Below are positions 24,329-32,996 of a DNA stretch of 64,000 nt, one piece after another. The notes under the pieces were generated by a model. That model was not told where the DNA came from. It did not search any database and saw nothing but the letters and a program-made list of their open reading frames with translations. The stretch is from Nitrospira sp. ST-bin5. GTDB taxonomy: Bacteria > Nitrospirota > Nitrospiria > Nitrospirales > Nitrospiraceae. How positions within the stretch are numbered: the first letter of the stretch is position 1; each line of letters opens with the position of its first letter. A program made the translations under genes and the position numbers. The DNA lies in assembly GCA_002083555.1 (NCBI GenBank), contig MSXN01000007.1:168486-232485 (forward strand), read 5' to 3'.

Positions 24329-25239
24329 GTGTGCCGCTCGAACGCGAGAGAAGCCTGCTGTAAACCGCGCGAATCTTCTCGTCAGAGCCCCATCCGAATC
24401 GCAGACGGTCCTCGCCCGTCGAAGAGTCGCGTGAGTTCCGTATGCGGTGACCCTCCCTCTACATTCATCGGATTCAGCCCTCCACGTCAGGATTCGTGGG
24501 CCGGAGTCGGCAAGCCGTTCCACCCCATGGGTAACCTGTCCGTCTCTGCGCATCGGCATCCGCTGACCTCACCCTGGGCCCTCTTCTCCGCGGTCCGTCG
24601 AAAGCCCGCCTGATGTGCGCCCATCATACGGACATGGGCGTGTGTCCTATCTTCTCTCGCATCCCACCATCCTGTCGGTCCAAACAAGCCAAGCAACCCG
24701 CTCACCACCTTGGACCTCCTCGGTCGGGGTCCTCCTAGCCGGTGGGACCGTGACGGTCCGGGCTGGCGCCCACCCGCTCGATCGAGCCAGGCGCCTCTTT
24801 TGCCATCGCCTCCTCGCGCTCCTTGGATGTTTGGGATGGCCTACACGACAGCCCGACGACGAAACCCCGCGCCAGTGCGCAGACTGCCGCCGCCTCACCA
24901 AATTCTATCACGATGATGCCTCCCGCCTGGCGCAAGCTCTATACGCGGTTTTGCAGGGGTTTTCGTGCACGCTCGTCTGCCTCCGTTCCCTGTGTGCACG
25001 CTCGGTTGGATGTTTGGTGGGTGCGTGGACACGACTCCGATGAGCGGGCCGGGACTCTTCCGATCGCGCGCAGGCCACGAGCCTGTAGATCGAGGCGCGC
25101 CTCCCCTTTGCCAGATCCGCCGTGACGCTGACGGTCGTGGCCGTCCTCGTCCGCCGAGTGCCGCTCCTACATTCCCTCCCAGATCGAGCCATCTCGCTCC
25201 GCCATCGGCGAGCGAGGGCCATCACCATAGGAGGGAGCC
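24329..25239. other. 911-base stretch without a convincing gene
   Basis: The sequence is very G/C-rich, so several long open frames occur on both strands. All have low-complexity, Arg/Pro/Ser-rich translations without start signals. The last bases carry the AGGAGGG ribosome-binding site for the recombinase gene at 25240. Confidence 0.5.
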
Positions 25240-26544
25240 ATGTACGACATCGACACGAACTCAGAGTCCCACAACCTGAGCCACTCCGACGGCCCCGAGG
25301 CCGCGGAGTCGGCTGCCACGCCGCCCGAGGCACCGGCACCGACCCCCCCGGGACCCCGCACGCGCGGGTCCCGCAAGAAGGCCCGTCGCCGCGGGCCGAC
25401 CCCGCTGACCCTCGGCGCGTACGCCGCCCAGCAACTCGCGCTCGAGCAGCGCTTCCTCGCCAAAGACGCCGCGAAGTCGTCGACGGTGCAGAACTGGAAG
25501 GGGCATATCAACGCCCTTCCGGCCACGCTGACGGCGATGCCGCTCACGGCCATTGGGGAGGGCGACTGTAAGGCGTATTTTGCCGCGTTGCAGGCAGGCC
25601 CGCTCGCGGACACGACGAAAGAGACCCGCCAACGGTTCCTCCACATGTTGCTCCAACGGGCACGGCAGGAGGGGCTGATTACTCGCAACCCGTGCACAGC
25701 CGTGCTCCGGGCCCAACGCCACCCCCAGGGCCGCGGTGTGGGGGCGCGCGAAGTCACGGAGGCCCAGACCCTGTCGGCCGAGCAGGTCGTGACGGTCCTC
25801 GTTGTGGCTGCCTGTACCGTGCCGGCCTGCTTCTTCGTCCTGGTGGCAGTCATGCTGCTGACCGGCTTGCTCGGTGGGGAGGCGCGCGCCCTCCAGCTTG
25901 GCGATCTTGAGTTGGACTATCGGTGTGGCCCGCTCCGGCGGCCGCGTCTGTGCGTGCGGCGCATCGAATTCAATGGGACGATGAGCTTGGCCGGGTGGGA
26001 GGAGCGCTATGTCGACGTGCCCCCGCTGCTCGAGGCGATCCTGCGGTGGTGGATCGGTACGCGCGGTCTTACGGACCCCGCAGCGTGGTTGTTTCCTGGG
26101 CCGCTGCCGCGCAAGGGGAGTCAGCGAGCCACGCAGGTTCCACGGGGGCGCACTGACTGGTGCGTGTCCACGGAGACGGTGCAGGCGTCCTGGCTCCGGA
26201 TCCGGGCTCGGGCGCTGCCCGGGTCGCAGCACTCGTTGACCGCCTTGCGCCACGCCTTCTGCTCGCTCTCGCTACTGCTCGGGGAGGAGGTCCTCTACGT
26301 GTCGGTACAGGTGGGCCATCGTACCGTGAAATACACCCGCAAAGCCTATAAGGCCTTCCTCGACGTCCCCAGTCATGGGACGTGTGACACGTCGTCGGAG
26401 GCGGCGCTGACGGCCGCGCTGGGGCCGGCGATTGCCCGGGCCACCGAGGTCGCTGAACGGCTCCGCGGCCAGACCCCGACGCCAGTCGACGGCGCCACGC
26501 CGACGCGCCGGGCCAATCGCGCGCGGTCGTCCCGGACGAAGTAG
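25240..26544 (+). CDS. Tyrosine-recombinase-like protein lacking Arg I
   Basis: This 434-residue protein of phage-integrase type has a disordered Pro/Glu/Arg-rich N-terminus (residues 1-55), a core-binding SAM-like domain (about 60-150, 'QNWKGHINALPATLTAMPLTAIGEGDCKAYF') and a catalytic domain. Landmarks are 'TGLLGGEARALQLGDLEL' where family members have TGLRxGEA; here Leu replaces the catalytic Arg I. They continue with 'WLFPGPLPRKGS', 'SLTALRHAFCSL' (Arg II region) and 'QVGHRTVKYTRKAYKAF' with the probable Tyr. Loss of Arg I predicts poor or no strand cleavage. It shares 'WLFPG.LPRKG' and the 'ALRHAFC' block with the protein encoded at 27565, so the two are related. AGGAGGG supports the start. 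Confidence 0.8.
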   Translation: MYDIDTNSESHNLSHSDGPEAAESAATPPEAPAPTPPGPRTRGSRKKARRRGPTPLTLGAYAAQQLALEQRFLAKDAAKSSTVQNWKGHINALPATLTAMPLTAIGEGDCKAYFAALQAGPLADTTKETRQRFLHMLLQRARQEGLITRNPCTAVLRAQRHPQGRGVGAREVTEAQTLSAEQVVTVLVVAACTVPACFFVLVAVMLLTGLLGGEARALQLGDLELDYRCGPLRRPRLCVRRIEFNGTMSLAGWEERYVDVPPLLEAILRWWIGTRGLTDPAAWLFPGPLPRKGSQRATQVPRGRTDWCVSTETVQASWLRIRARALPGSQHSLTALRHAFCSLSLLLGEEVLYVSVQVGHRTVKYTRKAYKAFLDVPSHGTCDTSSEAALTAALGPAIARATEVAERLRGQTPTPVDGATPTRRANRARSSRTK

Positions 26545-26955
26545 TCCCCGACGGGCTCCAACCACTCGCCCCCTTGGTCCCGGGCGCTTCCGGCGTCTGG
26601 GATCACGGGGGGCCGGTTCCCCTCGACCCTTTATGCTCATGCCGCCGCTGTTCAGTCGCGGGCCGGGACGCCGTCTCCCTGCCCCGGCATTCCGTGTCCT
26701 ACTGCACTCAACCAACAGTCGCCCTCCCTCGGCGCGGGACTGATCAGATCGGACGCCTCCGCGGCCGGGTGATCCGGACAGACGGGGCCTGTGAGCAACA
26801 ACACCCGTATCACCGGGGAGTGCGACACACCTGAGGCGAGGCTGGCTGCGTTTCGCCCGCTGCCGGTCCTCACGGCCCGTTAGAGTGCTCAGGAGTGGAG
26901 GAGCAGGCACGGGCCATCGCACGAGAACCTGGCAAACCTGTAGAGGAGGAGAGCC
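26545..26955. other. Spacer between recombinase genes
   Basis: No gene is supported in 411 bases. The end carries 'GAGGAGGAGAG', the ribosome-binding site for the HTH gene at 26956. Confidence 0.5.
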
Positions 26956-27189
26956 ATGATGCGTATGCCCACAGAGAGCCCGCAGTGTGAACCCCATGCC
27001 TTGGTCGAGCCCGACGAGCTGCCTTTGCTCACGGCGACCGAGGTGGCCCGGCTGCTCGCCGTGCCCCAAAGCACCGTGTATCGCCTGGTTCGCCGCCGTC
27101 AGCTGGCGACCGTACGGCTTGGGCGGTACTTCCGGTTTCAGCGGTCGGCCGTGCGGAACTGTATCAACAACAAGGAGGTATCTCGATGA
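26956..27189 (+). CDS. Excisionase-like HTH protein (MerR/HTH_17 type)
   Basis: This 77-residue DNA-binding protein carries the short winged HTH 'LLTATEVARLLAVPQSTVYRLVRRRQLATVRLGRYFRFQRSAVRNCI' (about residues 25-70), typical of the HTH_17/excisionase family. The stop overlaps the ATG of the next gene (ATGA, 27186-27189), so it is translationally coupled to the recombinase genes. It probably acts as a recombination directionality factor or regulator for them. An equivalent HTH gene precedes the recombinase at 30600. Confidence 0.85.
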   Translation: MMRMPTESPQCEPHALVEPDELPLLTATEVARLLAVPQSTVYRLVRRRQLATVRLGRYFRFQRSAVRNCINNKEVSR

Positions 27190-27590
27190 TCAAAAAAGAC
27201 AACCACCCCACACGCCCCTGGGTATGCGACCTCCGAGGGCACCTCGTGCGGTACCACCGTCACTTTGCGACGCGTGAGGAGGCGCTGGCCTTCGAAGCCA
27301 AGATCCTCGCCACGCGGGGACAGGCCGGCGAGCTCGGGACCAACGGGCCGTCGGGGGCCCAGACGTTCGAGGCGTTTGTGCAGGCGTGCATCGCCAAGCA
27401 GCGCGGCCCCTCCCCTACAGTCCGTCCGGGCACGGTCATCGGGTGGGAAAGCAAGCTCAATCAGATGCCAAAGTGGCTCCGGCGTAAACAGCTGCACCGG
27501 ATCAACGAACAGGATTGTTTCCGCTATCTGCGATGGCTGCTCAACAAACAAGGGGGAAACGCCAATGGCACAGCGCAGCAAGAAGACTAA
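27186..27590 (+). CDS. N-terminal half of a split tyrosine recombinase
   Basis: These 134 residues correspond to the DNA-binding part of an integrase: an arm-binding-like N-terminus ('PWVCDLRGHLVRYHRHFATREEALAFEAKIL', residues 11-41) and a SAM-like core-binding segment ('GTVIGWESKLNQMPKWLRRKQLHRINEQDCFRYLRWLLNKQG'). The frame closes before the catalytic domain. It overlaps the next gene by 26 bases, and that gene continues the same domain order. Either this is a natural two-subunit recombinase or a frameshift split one gene. The ribosome-binding site 'AGGGGG' before the second ATG favours separate translation. Confidence 0.75.
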   Translation: MIKKDNHPTRPWVCDLRGHLVRYHRHFATREEALAFEAKILATRGQAGELGTNGPSGAQTFEAFVQACIAKQRGPSPTVRPGTVIGWESKLNQMPKWLRRKQLHRINEQDCFRYLRWLLNKQGGNANGTAQQED

Positions 27591-28545
27591 GACCTCACGG
27601 AAATATGCGAAGGGCACGGTGAGTCAGAAATGGGGGTTCTTTCGGCGGATGTTGGAAGCCGCCGTACAATGCGGACTCATTCCCGGCAATCCGGTGGCAG
27701 AGCTGTCCCCCAATGGCGGGCGTCGGGCGCGCCGTGCCGCAAGTCCGTTGGCGGAGAGCAAGACAATGGATCAGCAGGAGCGAGCGCACCTGCTATGTAT
27801 TGCGGTGGAGAAGTTGGGGGGCGTGGCGTTGTGGGCGGTGGTCCTCTTCGCCCTCATGGCCCTGGCCGGCCTCCGCTTCGGCGAAGCCCGCGCGCTGCAA
27901 CGGCCTGATCTCGAGCTCGATCATCGGCATCCCAAGGATGGACGGGCCCCACGCATTCATGTGCGACGCACGGAACGGCTTGGCATCCTCGGGCCACCGA
28001 AACACGGCAGGGCCCGCTACGTATCTGTGGTGCCGATTTTGGAACAGCTCCTCCGGGAGTATGTGAAGACCCTCCCGCCGGGCTCAATCTGGCTCTTTCC
28101 CGGACAGTTGCCGAGAAAGGGCGGCAAGGTGCGCGCCAACTATGAGCGAGGCGGGCATCCGCTGGAAATGGGATGGTGTGTGTCGGAAACCGGGGCACGC
28201 AGTCAGTGGCACGTGGTTCTGGCGGCCGCCCAGCTCGGTCGAAAGCTGAGCCCCAAAGCGCTCCGCCATGCCTTTTGCACCATTGCGTTGAGTCAGGGGC
28301 AGTCGTTGGAGTGGGTCTCACGTGAAATGGGGCACCGCGACGTCCTGGTCACCCAGCAGGTCTATGGGCGGTGGGCCCAGCCGTGGGGGCTCGGGACGCT
28401 GGCCGCCTGGCTTGCCACGCAGCGCCTGCCGGAACGATCTTTCTACGGTGAACCAGACGCCGATGCAATCCTCGCCCAGCATGGCGTGTCGAGGATGCCC
28501 CAGCGACCAGGGGCATCGAATCACCGGACCCCCTTCGCGGCATGA
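27565..28545 (+). CDS. Catalytic half of a split tyrosine recombinase
   Basis: This 326-residue protein has the full catalytic set of a tyrosine recombinase: Arg I in 'LAGLRFGEARALQRPDLEL' (about residue 100), 'SPKALRHAFCTIALSQG' (Arg II region) and 'REMGHRDVLVTQQVYGRW' with the nucleophile Tyr. The N-terminus ('TVSQKWGFFRRMLEAAVQCGLIPGNPVAEL') is the last helix pair of a core-binding domain whose first part is encoded by the preceding gene. The ATG follows AGGGGGAAACGCC. A G/C-rich hairpin (28546-28580) follows the stop. It resembles the protein encoded at 25240 in the C-terminal half. Confidence 0.85.
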   Translation: MAQRSKKTKTSRKYAKGTVSQKWGFFRRMLEAAVQCGLIPGNPVAELSPNGGRRARRAASPLAESKTMDQQERAHLLCIAVEKLGGVALWAVVLFALMALAGLRFGEARALQRPDLELDHRHPKDGRAPRIHVRRTERLGILGPPKHGRARYVSVVPILEQLLREYVKTLPPGSIWLFPGQLPRKGGKVRANYERGGHPLEMGWCVSETGARSQWHVVLAAAQLGRKLSPKALRHAFCTIALSQGQSLEWVSREMGHRDVLVTQQVYGRWAQPWGLGTLAAWLATQRLPERSFYGEPDADAILAQHGVSRMPQRPGASNHRTPFAA

Positions 28546-28580
28546 CACCGCCCGCCCGCCTGCGTGCGGCGCGGGCGGTG
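28546..28580 (+). terminator. Hairpin after the split recombinase
   Basis: CACCGCCCGC (28546-28555) pairs with GCGGGCGGTG (28571-28580). It starts at the stop codon and has no T-run. Confidence 0.55.
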
Positions 28581-28918
28581 CACGGGTTGTGCGGTGGGTC
28601 TAGTCGATGACAGCGCTGACCACCGGTGCATCATCCGAGGTGGTAGCCAAATGAGCGAGGATGGTCTGGCGCGTGTCCTGCCTCGTGCGGTCTTCCATAA
28701 ACACCAGATGGATACCTCCGTCGCCGACATCGCAAAATAGCGGAATTCATACCATCTCGGTAACCGGAATCAAAGTAGGCACTCAGTCCGCCATCCGGCC
28801 GTCGGGACGCATTCGAACACACTGAATTTCCAAAGACCGCCCGTCCATGGATCTGGGGGCGTCCCCGCAACGAATTCCCAAGCCGGTCGCGACAACCGCG
28901 AGGATAACGCTTACATCT
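28581..28918. other. Spacer without a supported gene
   Basis: I see only short, unsupported open frames between the recombinase hairpin and the convergent Cys-rich gene on the other strand. Confidence 0.45.
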
Positions 28919-29320
28919 CTACTTCCAGAGATCAAAAGGAGTACAGGATCGTTCGGAGCAGCAGCTCTTACACAGGCCACACTTCACACAACGTGTCGTC
29001 GACCTTTCCCATGGCTGATCACTAAATGCCCTGTCACAGTAAGGGCAACGTTCACATCGGCAATCCATTTCTTCCTTGCCGCATACGTCACAGTCCCCCA
29101 AAAGAACCTTGCCTGGTGAAACGCTCATGACATTGGGCATACCGCTTACGTCCTGCCAGGCGACACGCTCGATATAAGTCAAGGCCTCATCCATTGTCGG
29201 TTCATGATTGCCCCACGGGGCAGCCTCAAGAGGAATCAAATAACGGCATGCCATCCCATGCTGATCAGTGAGCCCTATTTCCCACGTCCATGTTCGTTTG
29301 TTAAACCGAGCGCTACACAT
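28919..29320 (-). CDS. Cysteine-rich hypothetical protein
   Basis: This 133-residue protein is encoded on the minus strand. The start at 29320 follows GGAGGACCT. The first 80 residues form an unassigned domain ('WTWEIGLTDQHGMACRYLIPLEAAPWG'). The last 50 residues hold a dense set of cysteines, 'CDVCGKEEMDCRCERCPYC' and later 'CVKCGLCKSCC', consistent with two zinc ribbons or a small metal-binding module. There is no signal peptide. The neighbours are recombinase genes on the other strand, so it is likely cargo or a regulator of a mobile element. I do not recognise the family. Confidence 0.65.
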   Translation of the reverse strand: MCSARFNKRTWTWEIGLTDQHGMACRYLIPLEAAPWGNHEPTMDEALTYIERVAWQDVSGMPNVMSVSPGKVLLGDCDVCGKEEMDCRCERCPYCDRAFSDQPWERSTTRCVKCGLCKSCCSERSCTPFDLWK

Positions 29321-30304
29321 AGGTCCTCCGTTTGAGGTGCTCCCACCCTGGGGCTGGGCAGTATTTGGCTTCTCTCGTGCTGAAGGGGCGGTCAGCTCGA
29401 ACAAAGGGGGAATGAAGGGCTACAGAGACTGACGAATCAAATGCGCGCATGTGTAGATGTCAGATCGGCATGTTGGACGCCGATCTGAAGAGAGACATGC
29501 CGAAAAGTAGACACAAAGCCGCCCCGACGGTTGTCCTGCCAATCTAATGTCGTGTTAGCAGCGTCTCGGTACTTCGGCCGACCAGCCTCCTCATTAGAGT
29601 GTCCGTATGAGCAACACCGCCAAGCGTGACGCGGATCGCCGTGGGCCAACAAGAAAGGAGGCTAGTAGGTCCATCGGTCCCTCGCTCATGACCGGAGGCA
29701 TAGAATCAAACAAACCCTAAACATGGAGGACATCATGGCAATAATCCCCACCCCACCGCCTCACGACTGTTTCGGATTTAGTCCTCAGTTTCCTGAGCGC
29801 TATTTCTATTTGATGATCTTTGTCAGATTTTGAGCCTGAACGCGCGATCTCGCGTAAGCCATTGTATTCACTTATCTTAATCAGACTTCATTTTAGGGTT
29901 CATTTTCGTATTGATGCGGCTTCGTATGGCTTTGTATGGTTTCTTTTCTGCGTAAGTGGAACTTTTTGCAGGGTCTGATGCAGTAATATTTGCTGCGGCC
30001 CGCGTTCCTTCGCCGATCGACTTGTCAACGTCATCTCCCCCATTTCGTGATCATCAAGAACAGCCGCCCCGAGACATCAAGGAACTCTTAGATCTGAGTT
30101 TCGATGGTCAGACCTCTCTGTCGTCTCGTCATGACCGGCAGGGACTGCCAGCGGGGTGCTCCCATGGTTCCAGCCTTCTCCTCTACCAAAACACTGCCAG
30201 AACTGGGGGGCAGCTGGCAGTGCAATCGATGCCCATAAGCCCCTGGGCCAACACAGACTCGCTCTAGCACGCGTCATTCTGCCGTGCCGGAAAGGAGTCG
30301 CCCC
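29321..30304. other. 984-base stretch with an A/T-rich patch and one small frame
   Basis: Apart from a 32-codon frame at 29735, no gene is supported. Bases 29800-29960 are unusually A/T-rich for this window and contain partly repeated 'CTTCGTATGGCTTTGTATGG' words. This is a candidate att or promoter region for the recombinase gene pair that follows, but no attachment-site pair was found. Confidence 0.4.
29735..29833 (+). CDS. Possible 32-residue small protein
   Basis: ATG at 29735 follows a strong GGAGG (29726-29730). The peptide begins M-A-I-I-P-T-P-P and ends at TGA 29831-29833. Its first codons resemble the start of the disrupted small recombinase at 6534 (M-G-I-I-S-T-P), so it may be a 5' gene remnant and not a functional peptide. 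Confidence 0.3.
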   Translation: MAIIPTPPPHDCFGFSPQFPERYFYLMIFVRF

Positions 30305-30583
30305 ATGTCCCTCGATCTGGTGTCTAGTCCGTTTCTCACCTTGAAGGAGGCCGCGGCCTTCCTTCGCTATAGCCCCAGCAGTCTCTATAACCGAGAGGAT
30401 ATTCCCCGCTACAAGCTGCCGGGTTCCAAGGATTGGCGGTATGACCGGGAAGAGCTCCTCGCCTGGGCCAAGTCCGCTATCCCCCAGCGGCTTGAGCCAA
30501 AGTCCGAGCCATCTGCTCTCCCACCCGCGATGTCTCCGGAACCCCGGAAGGTTCCGCGTCACCGCACCTCACGCTATCGCTAA
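30305..30583 (+). CDS. Excisionase-like HTH protein
   Basis: This 92-residue protein has an HTH_17-type DNA-binding domain, 'PFLTLKEAAAFLRYSPSSLYNREDIPRYKLPGSKDWRYDREELLAWA' (about residues 9-56), and a Pro/Arg-rich tail. The ATG at 30305 follows AAAGGAG; an in-frame upstream ATG at 30284 is less well placed. It lies 16 bases before the recombinase gene at 30600 and probably controls or directs it, in the same HTH-recombinase order as at 26956-28545. Confidence 0.85.
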   Translation: MSLDLVSSPFLTLKEAAAFLRYSPSSLYNREDIPRYKLPGSKDWRYDREELLAWAKSAIPQRLEPKSEPSALPPAMSPEPRKVPRHRTSRYR

Positions 30584-30599
30584 AAGGAGTGTCCCTGCC

Positions 30600-31811
30600 A
30601 TGACGTCCCGCCGCCCGAAGCCCACCCTGCCCCCTGCCGGCGCCTCGCCCGCCAATGCTGTCCGTGTGGAACCCCCGCTCCAACGCTCGAAGTACAAAAT
30701 TCGACGGCGGTCGACCAAGACCCGTGGGGTCGCCATCGATATGGAATATTGGTTCAAAGGGGAACGCTATCGGCCCACCTTGGGCTACGATCTCTCAGCC
30801 GACGCCATTGATAAGGCCGCCTCCGAGATGGTGTTGAAGATTCACAACGGGGCGGGCTCCGGGGAGCTCGCCCCGCCGTCACGCGGGGGGATGACGATGG
30901 CCGAGTTCAAGCCAGCCTATCTGGATGAACTCCGCGAACGGCAGGTGGCTGATCTGACGCGGGCCAGTCAGGTTCTGGATACCTACCTGATTCCGCACTT
31001 CCCAATGCCCTTTGAGGCCCTCCGATACAGCCATGGGCAGGCCTATATCAAAGCGCGACGGGCTGCCACACCTCGACCGAGTGATGGCACGATCGCGCGC
31101 GAGTGGGCCATTCTGAATTCCCTGCTGAATTTTGCGGTGAAGGTCGGAGAACTCCCCGCCAATCCCCTGAGCGGGATCACTGCACCCGTGAGCGGGGCTC
31201 GCAGTCGCATGCCGGAACCCGATGAACTCGCGACCATCGGACAGCTCGCGACAGATCGACTCCGGCGGGCCGCCTGTGTGGCGATGAACACCGGCTTGCG
31301 TGGAGAAAAGGTCTGGATGGTTCGCCCCTCCATGATTGTGCAGAAAACCGACGGTCCCTGGCTGGAACTGCCGCCACCGCGGAGCAAGAAGAAAGGAAAC
31401 CCCCTGCTTCTGCCGCTCAATCGTCATGCCGTTGGTGCGCTGACGGTACCGGAGGAGGCGCAGCCCGACACGCGGGTCTTTGACGACTGGGCTGCCCCGG
31501 GAGCGCTCTCCAAGGCGTGGGCGCGCGCCGCCGAGGCTGCTGAGTGTGGCGATCTCCGGTTCCACGACCTGCGCCGCTGGTTTTCCTCCACGTTGGAGGA
31601 CCTCGGGGCTGAAGAAGGAGAAGAAGCGGTGCATCGGGAAGTCGTGAAGCACTTGATAGGGCATCAGGCGGGCGATGTCCTCGAGAAACATTACCTGGTG
31701 CGTTCGAAGGGCTGGGCGAAGAAGCTTCGGCGTGCGGTGGATCAACTCGCGGATCGGTATGAGAAATTCACGAACAAGGCCGGAGAAGGCAAACCCGCTG
31801 ACTCTCCTTGA
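30600..31811 (+). CDS. Tyrosine recombinase / phage-type integrase
   Basis: This 403-residue integrase has an N-terminal arm-like domain ('KYKIRRRSTKTRGVAIDMEYWFKGERYR'), a core-binding domain ('TMAEFKPAYLDELRERQVADLTRASQVLDTYLIPHF') and a catalytic domain. Landmarks are 'AMNTGLRGEKVWMVR' (Arg I), 'LRFHDLRRWFSSTLEDLG' (His/Arg II) and 'LIGHQAGDVLEKHYLVRSKGW' (His and nucleophile Tyr). The region between Arg I and the second block is short compared with longer integrases. I start at ATG 30600 (AAAGGAGTG upstream). It appears intact, so it is the best candidate for an active integrase in the window. Confidence 0.88.
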   Translation: MTSRRPKPTLPPAGASPANAVRVEPPLQRSKYKIRRRSTKTRGVAIDMEYWFKGERYRPTLGYDLSADAIDKAASEMVLKIHNGAGSGELAPPSRGGMTMAEFKPAYLDELRERQVADLTRASQVLDTYLIPHFPMPFEALRYSHGQAYIKARRAATPRPSDGTIAREWAILNSLLNFAVKVGELPANPLSGITAPVSGARSRMPEPDELATIGQLATDRLRRAACVAMNTGLRGEKVWMVRPSMIVQKTDGPWLELPPPRSKKKGNPLLLPLNRHAVGALTVPEEAQPDTRVFDDWAAPGALSKAWARAAEAAECGDLRFHDLRRWFSSTLEDLGAEEGEEAVHREVVKHLIGHQAGDVLEKHYLVRSKGWAKKLRRAVDQLADRYEKFTNKAGEGKPADSP

Positions 31812-31848
31812 CACGTCCCCACGGACGGCCTAGCCTTCGACGGACAAT

Positions 31849-32523
31849 ATGTGCGGACGCTTTACCCAAACGGCCTCGCCAGCGGTGATCGCCGAACAGT
31901 TCGCGGTCAGTACTCCTCCTCTGTTCCCGGCTCGCTATAATATCGCTCCGTCTCAACCCATCGCAGCCATTCGGATTGATCCCGACACCACCACCCGCAC
32001 CCTCGTCATGCTCTGGTGGGGGCTTATTCCATCCTGGGCCAAAGATGCAAAGATTGGCGCTCAGTGCATCAACGCCAAAGCGGAAACCGTGGCCGAGAAG
32101 CCGTCGTTTCGGTCCGCCTTCAAGAAACGTCGTTGTCTGGTTGTGGCGACAGGATTCTATGAATGGCAGGCGCGGGGACGCACGAAACAACCAATGTGGA
32201 TTGGACTACGGAGCAAGGGTCCATTTGCATTTGCGGGATTATGGGAGCACTGGCAGCCCACCGAAGGAGAACCACTCGAAACCTGCACGATCATCACCAC
32301 GGAACCGAATGACTTCATGGCCCCTATTCACAATCGGATGCCGGTGATTCTTCCCCCAGCCTCCTACGACCAGTGGTTAGATCCGACATTCCAGCAAGCA
32401 GACGCTCTCAAGTCACTCTTTCGTCCATATCCAAGCGAGGAGCTGATGGCCTACCCCGTGAGCACCCTGGTCAATAACCCTCGCCATGATGCGCCCCAGT
32501 GCCTTGAGCCGGTCTCGGTGTAG
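31849..32523 (+). CDS. yedK: SRAP (HMCES/YedK) domain protein
   Basis: This 224-residue SOS-response-associated peptidase-like protein begins M-C-G-R-F, so Cys2 becomes the N-terminal residue that forms a DNA-protein crosslink with abasic sites in single-stranded DNA. Other active-site blocks are 'ARYNIAPSQP', 'WWGLIPSWAKD', 'INAKAETVAEKPSFR', 'GFYEWQ' with the catalytic Glu and 'IHNRMPVIL' with the His. Length and motifs are standard. It sits 39 bases upstream of umuD and on the same strand, so it is probably part of one damage-response operon. Confidence 0.95.
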   Translation: MCGRFTQTASPAVIAEQFAVSTPPLFPARYNIAPSQPIAAIRIDPDTTTRTLVMLWWGLIPSWAKDAKIGAQCINAKAETVAEKPSFRSAFKKRRCLVVATGFYEWQARGRTKQPMWIGLRSKGPFAFAGLWEHWQPTEGEPLETCTIITTEPNDFMAPIHNRMPVILPPASYDQWLDPTFQQADALKSLFRPYPSEELMAYPVSTLVNNPRHDAPQCLEPVSV

Positions 32524-32562
32524 GGAGTAGACTACCGCCTGGCTTGGCTGTGAGGATGCTCG

Positions 32563-32988
32563 ATGCATGTGGACGCGATCTATGCCCCCGATCTTTCGAC
32601 CCGCTATAAGCTGCCCGTGTTCCTAGGGCGATTGCCTGCCGGCTTCCCTTCTCCGGCGGACGACTATATCGAGGGCAAGCTTGACCTGAACCGGCACCTC
32701 ATCAAGCACCCGGCTGCGACGTTCTTTGTACGCGTGACCGGCGATTCGATGTTGGATGCCGGGATTCATTCGAGTGACATCTTGATCGTGGATCGTTCCT
32801 TAGAAGCCATTGACGGAAACGTGATCGTGGCGGCGCTAGACGGAGAGTTAACGGTCAAACGCCTTTATAAGCAGAACAATGTTCTCCGCCTGCTCCCAGC
32901 CAACAAGCACTATCAGCCTATCGAGATTCAGGCCCACCAGTCTTTTGAGATTTGGGGTGTCGTCACGAACGTCATTCACCCACTCTGA
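32563..32988 (+). CDS. umuD: UmuD-like translesion polymerase accessory protease
   Basis: This 141-residue S24-family self-cleaving protein has a cleavage site in 'GRLPAGFPSPADDY' (Ala-Gly, about residues 26-27), the catalytic Ser in 'VTGDSMLDAGI' and the Lys in 'GELTVKRLY'. RecA-stimulated cleavage yields UmuD', which joins UmuC in DNA polymerase V. The length equals that of typical UmuD proteins. The gene lies eight bases before umuC. No LexA operator was identified, since its consensus in this lineage is not one I can recall. Confidence 0.95.
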   Translation: MHVDAIYAPDLSTRYKLPVFLGRLPAGFPSPADDYIEGKLDLNRHLIKHPAATFFVRVTGDSMLDAGIHSSDILIVDRSLEAIDGNVIVAALDGELTVKRLYKQNNVLRLLPANKHYQPIEIQAHQSFEIWGVVTNVIHPL

Positions 32989-32996
32989 GCGGTCCC

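Noticed and set aside
24329..25239. Long open frames on both strands
   Set aside because: They arise from high G+C, have Arg/Pro/Ser-rich low-complexity translations and no ribosome-binding sites.
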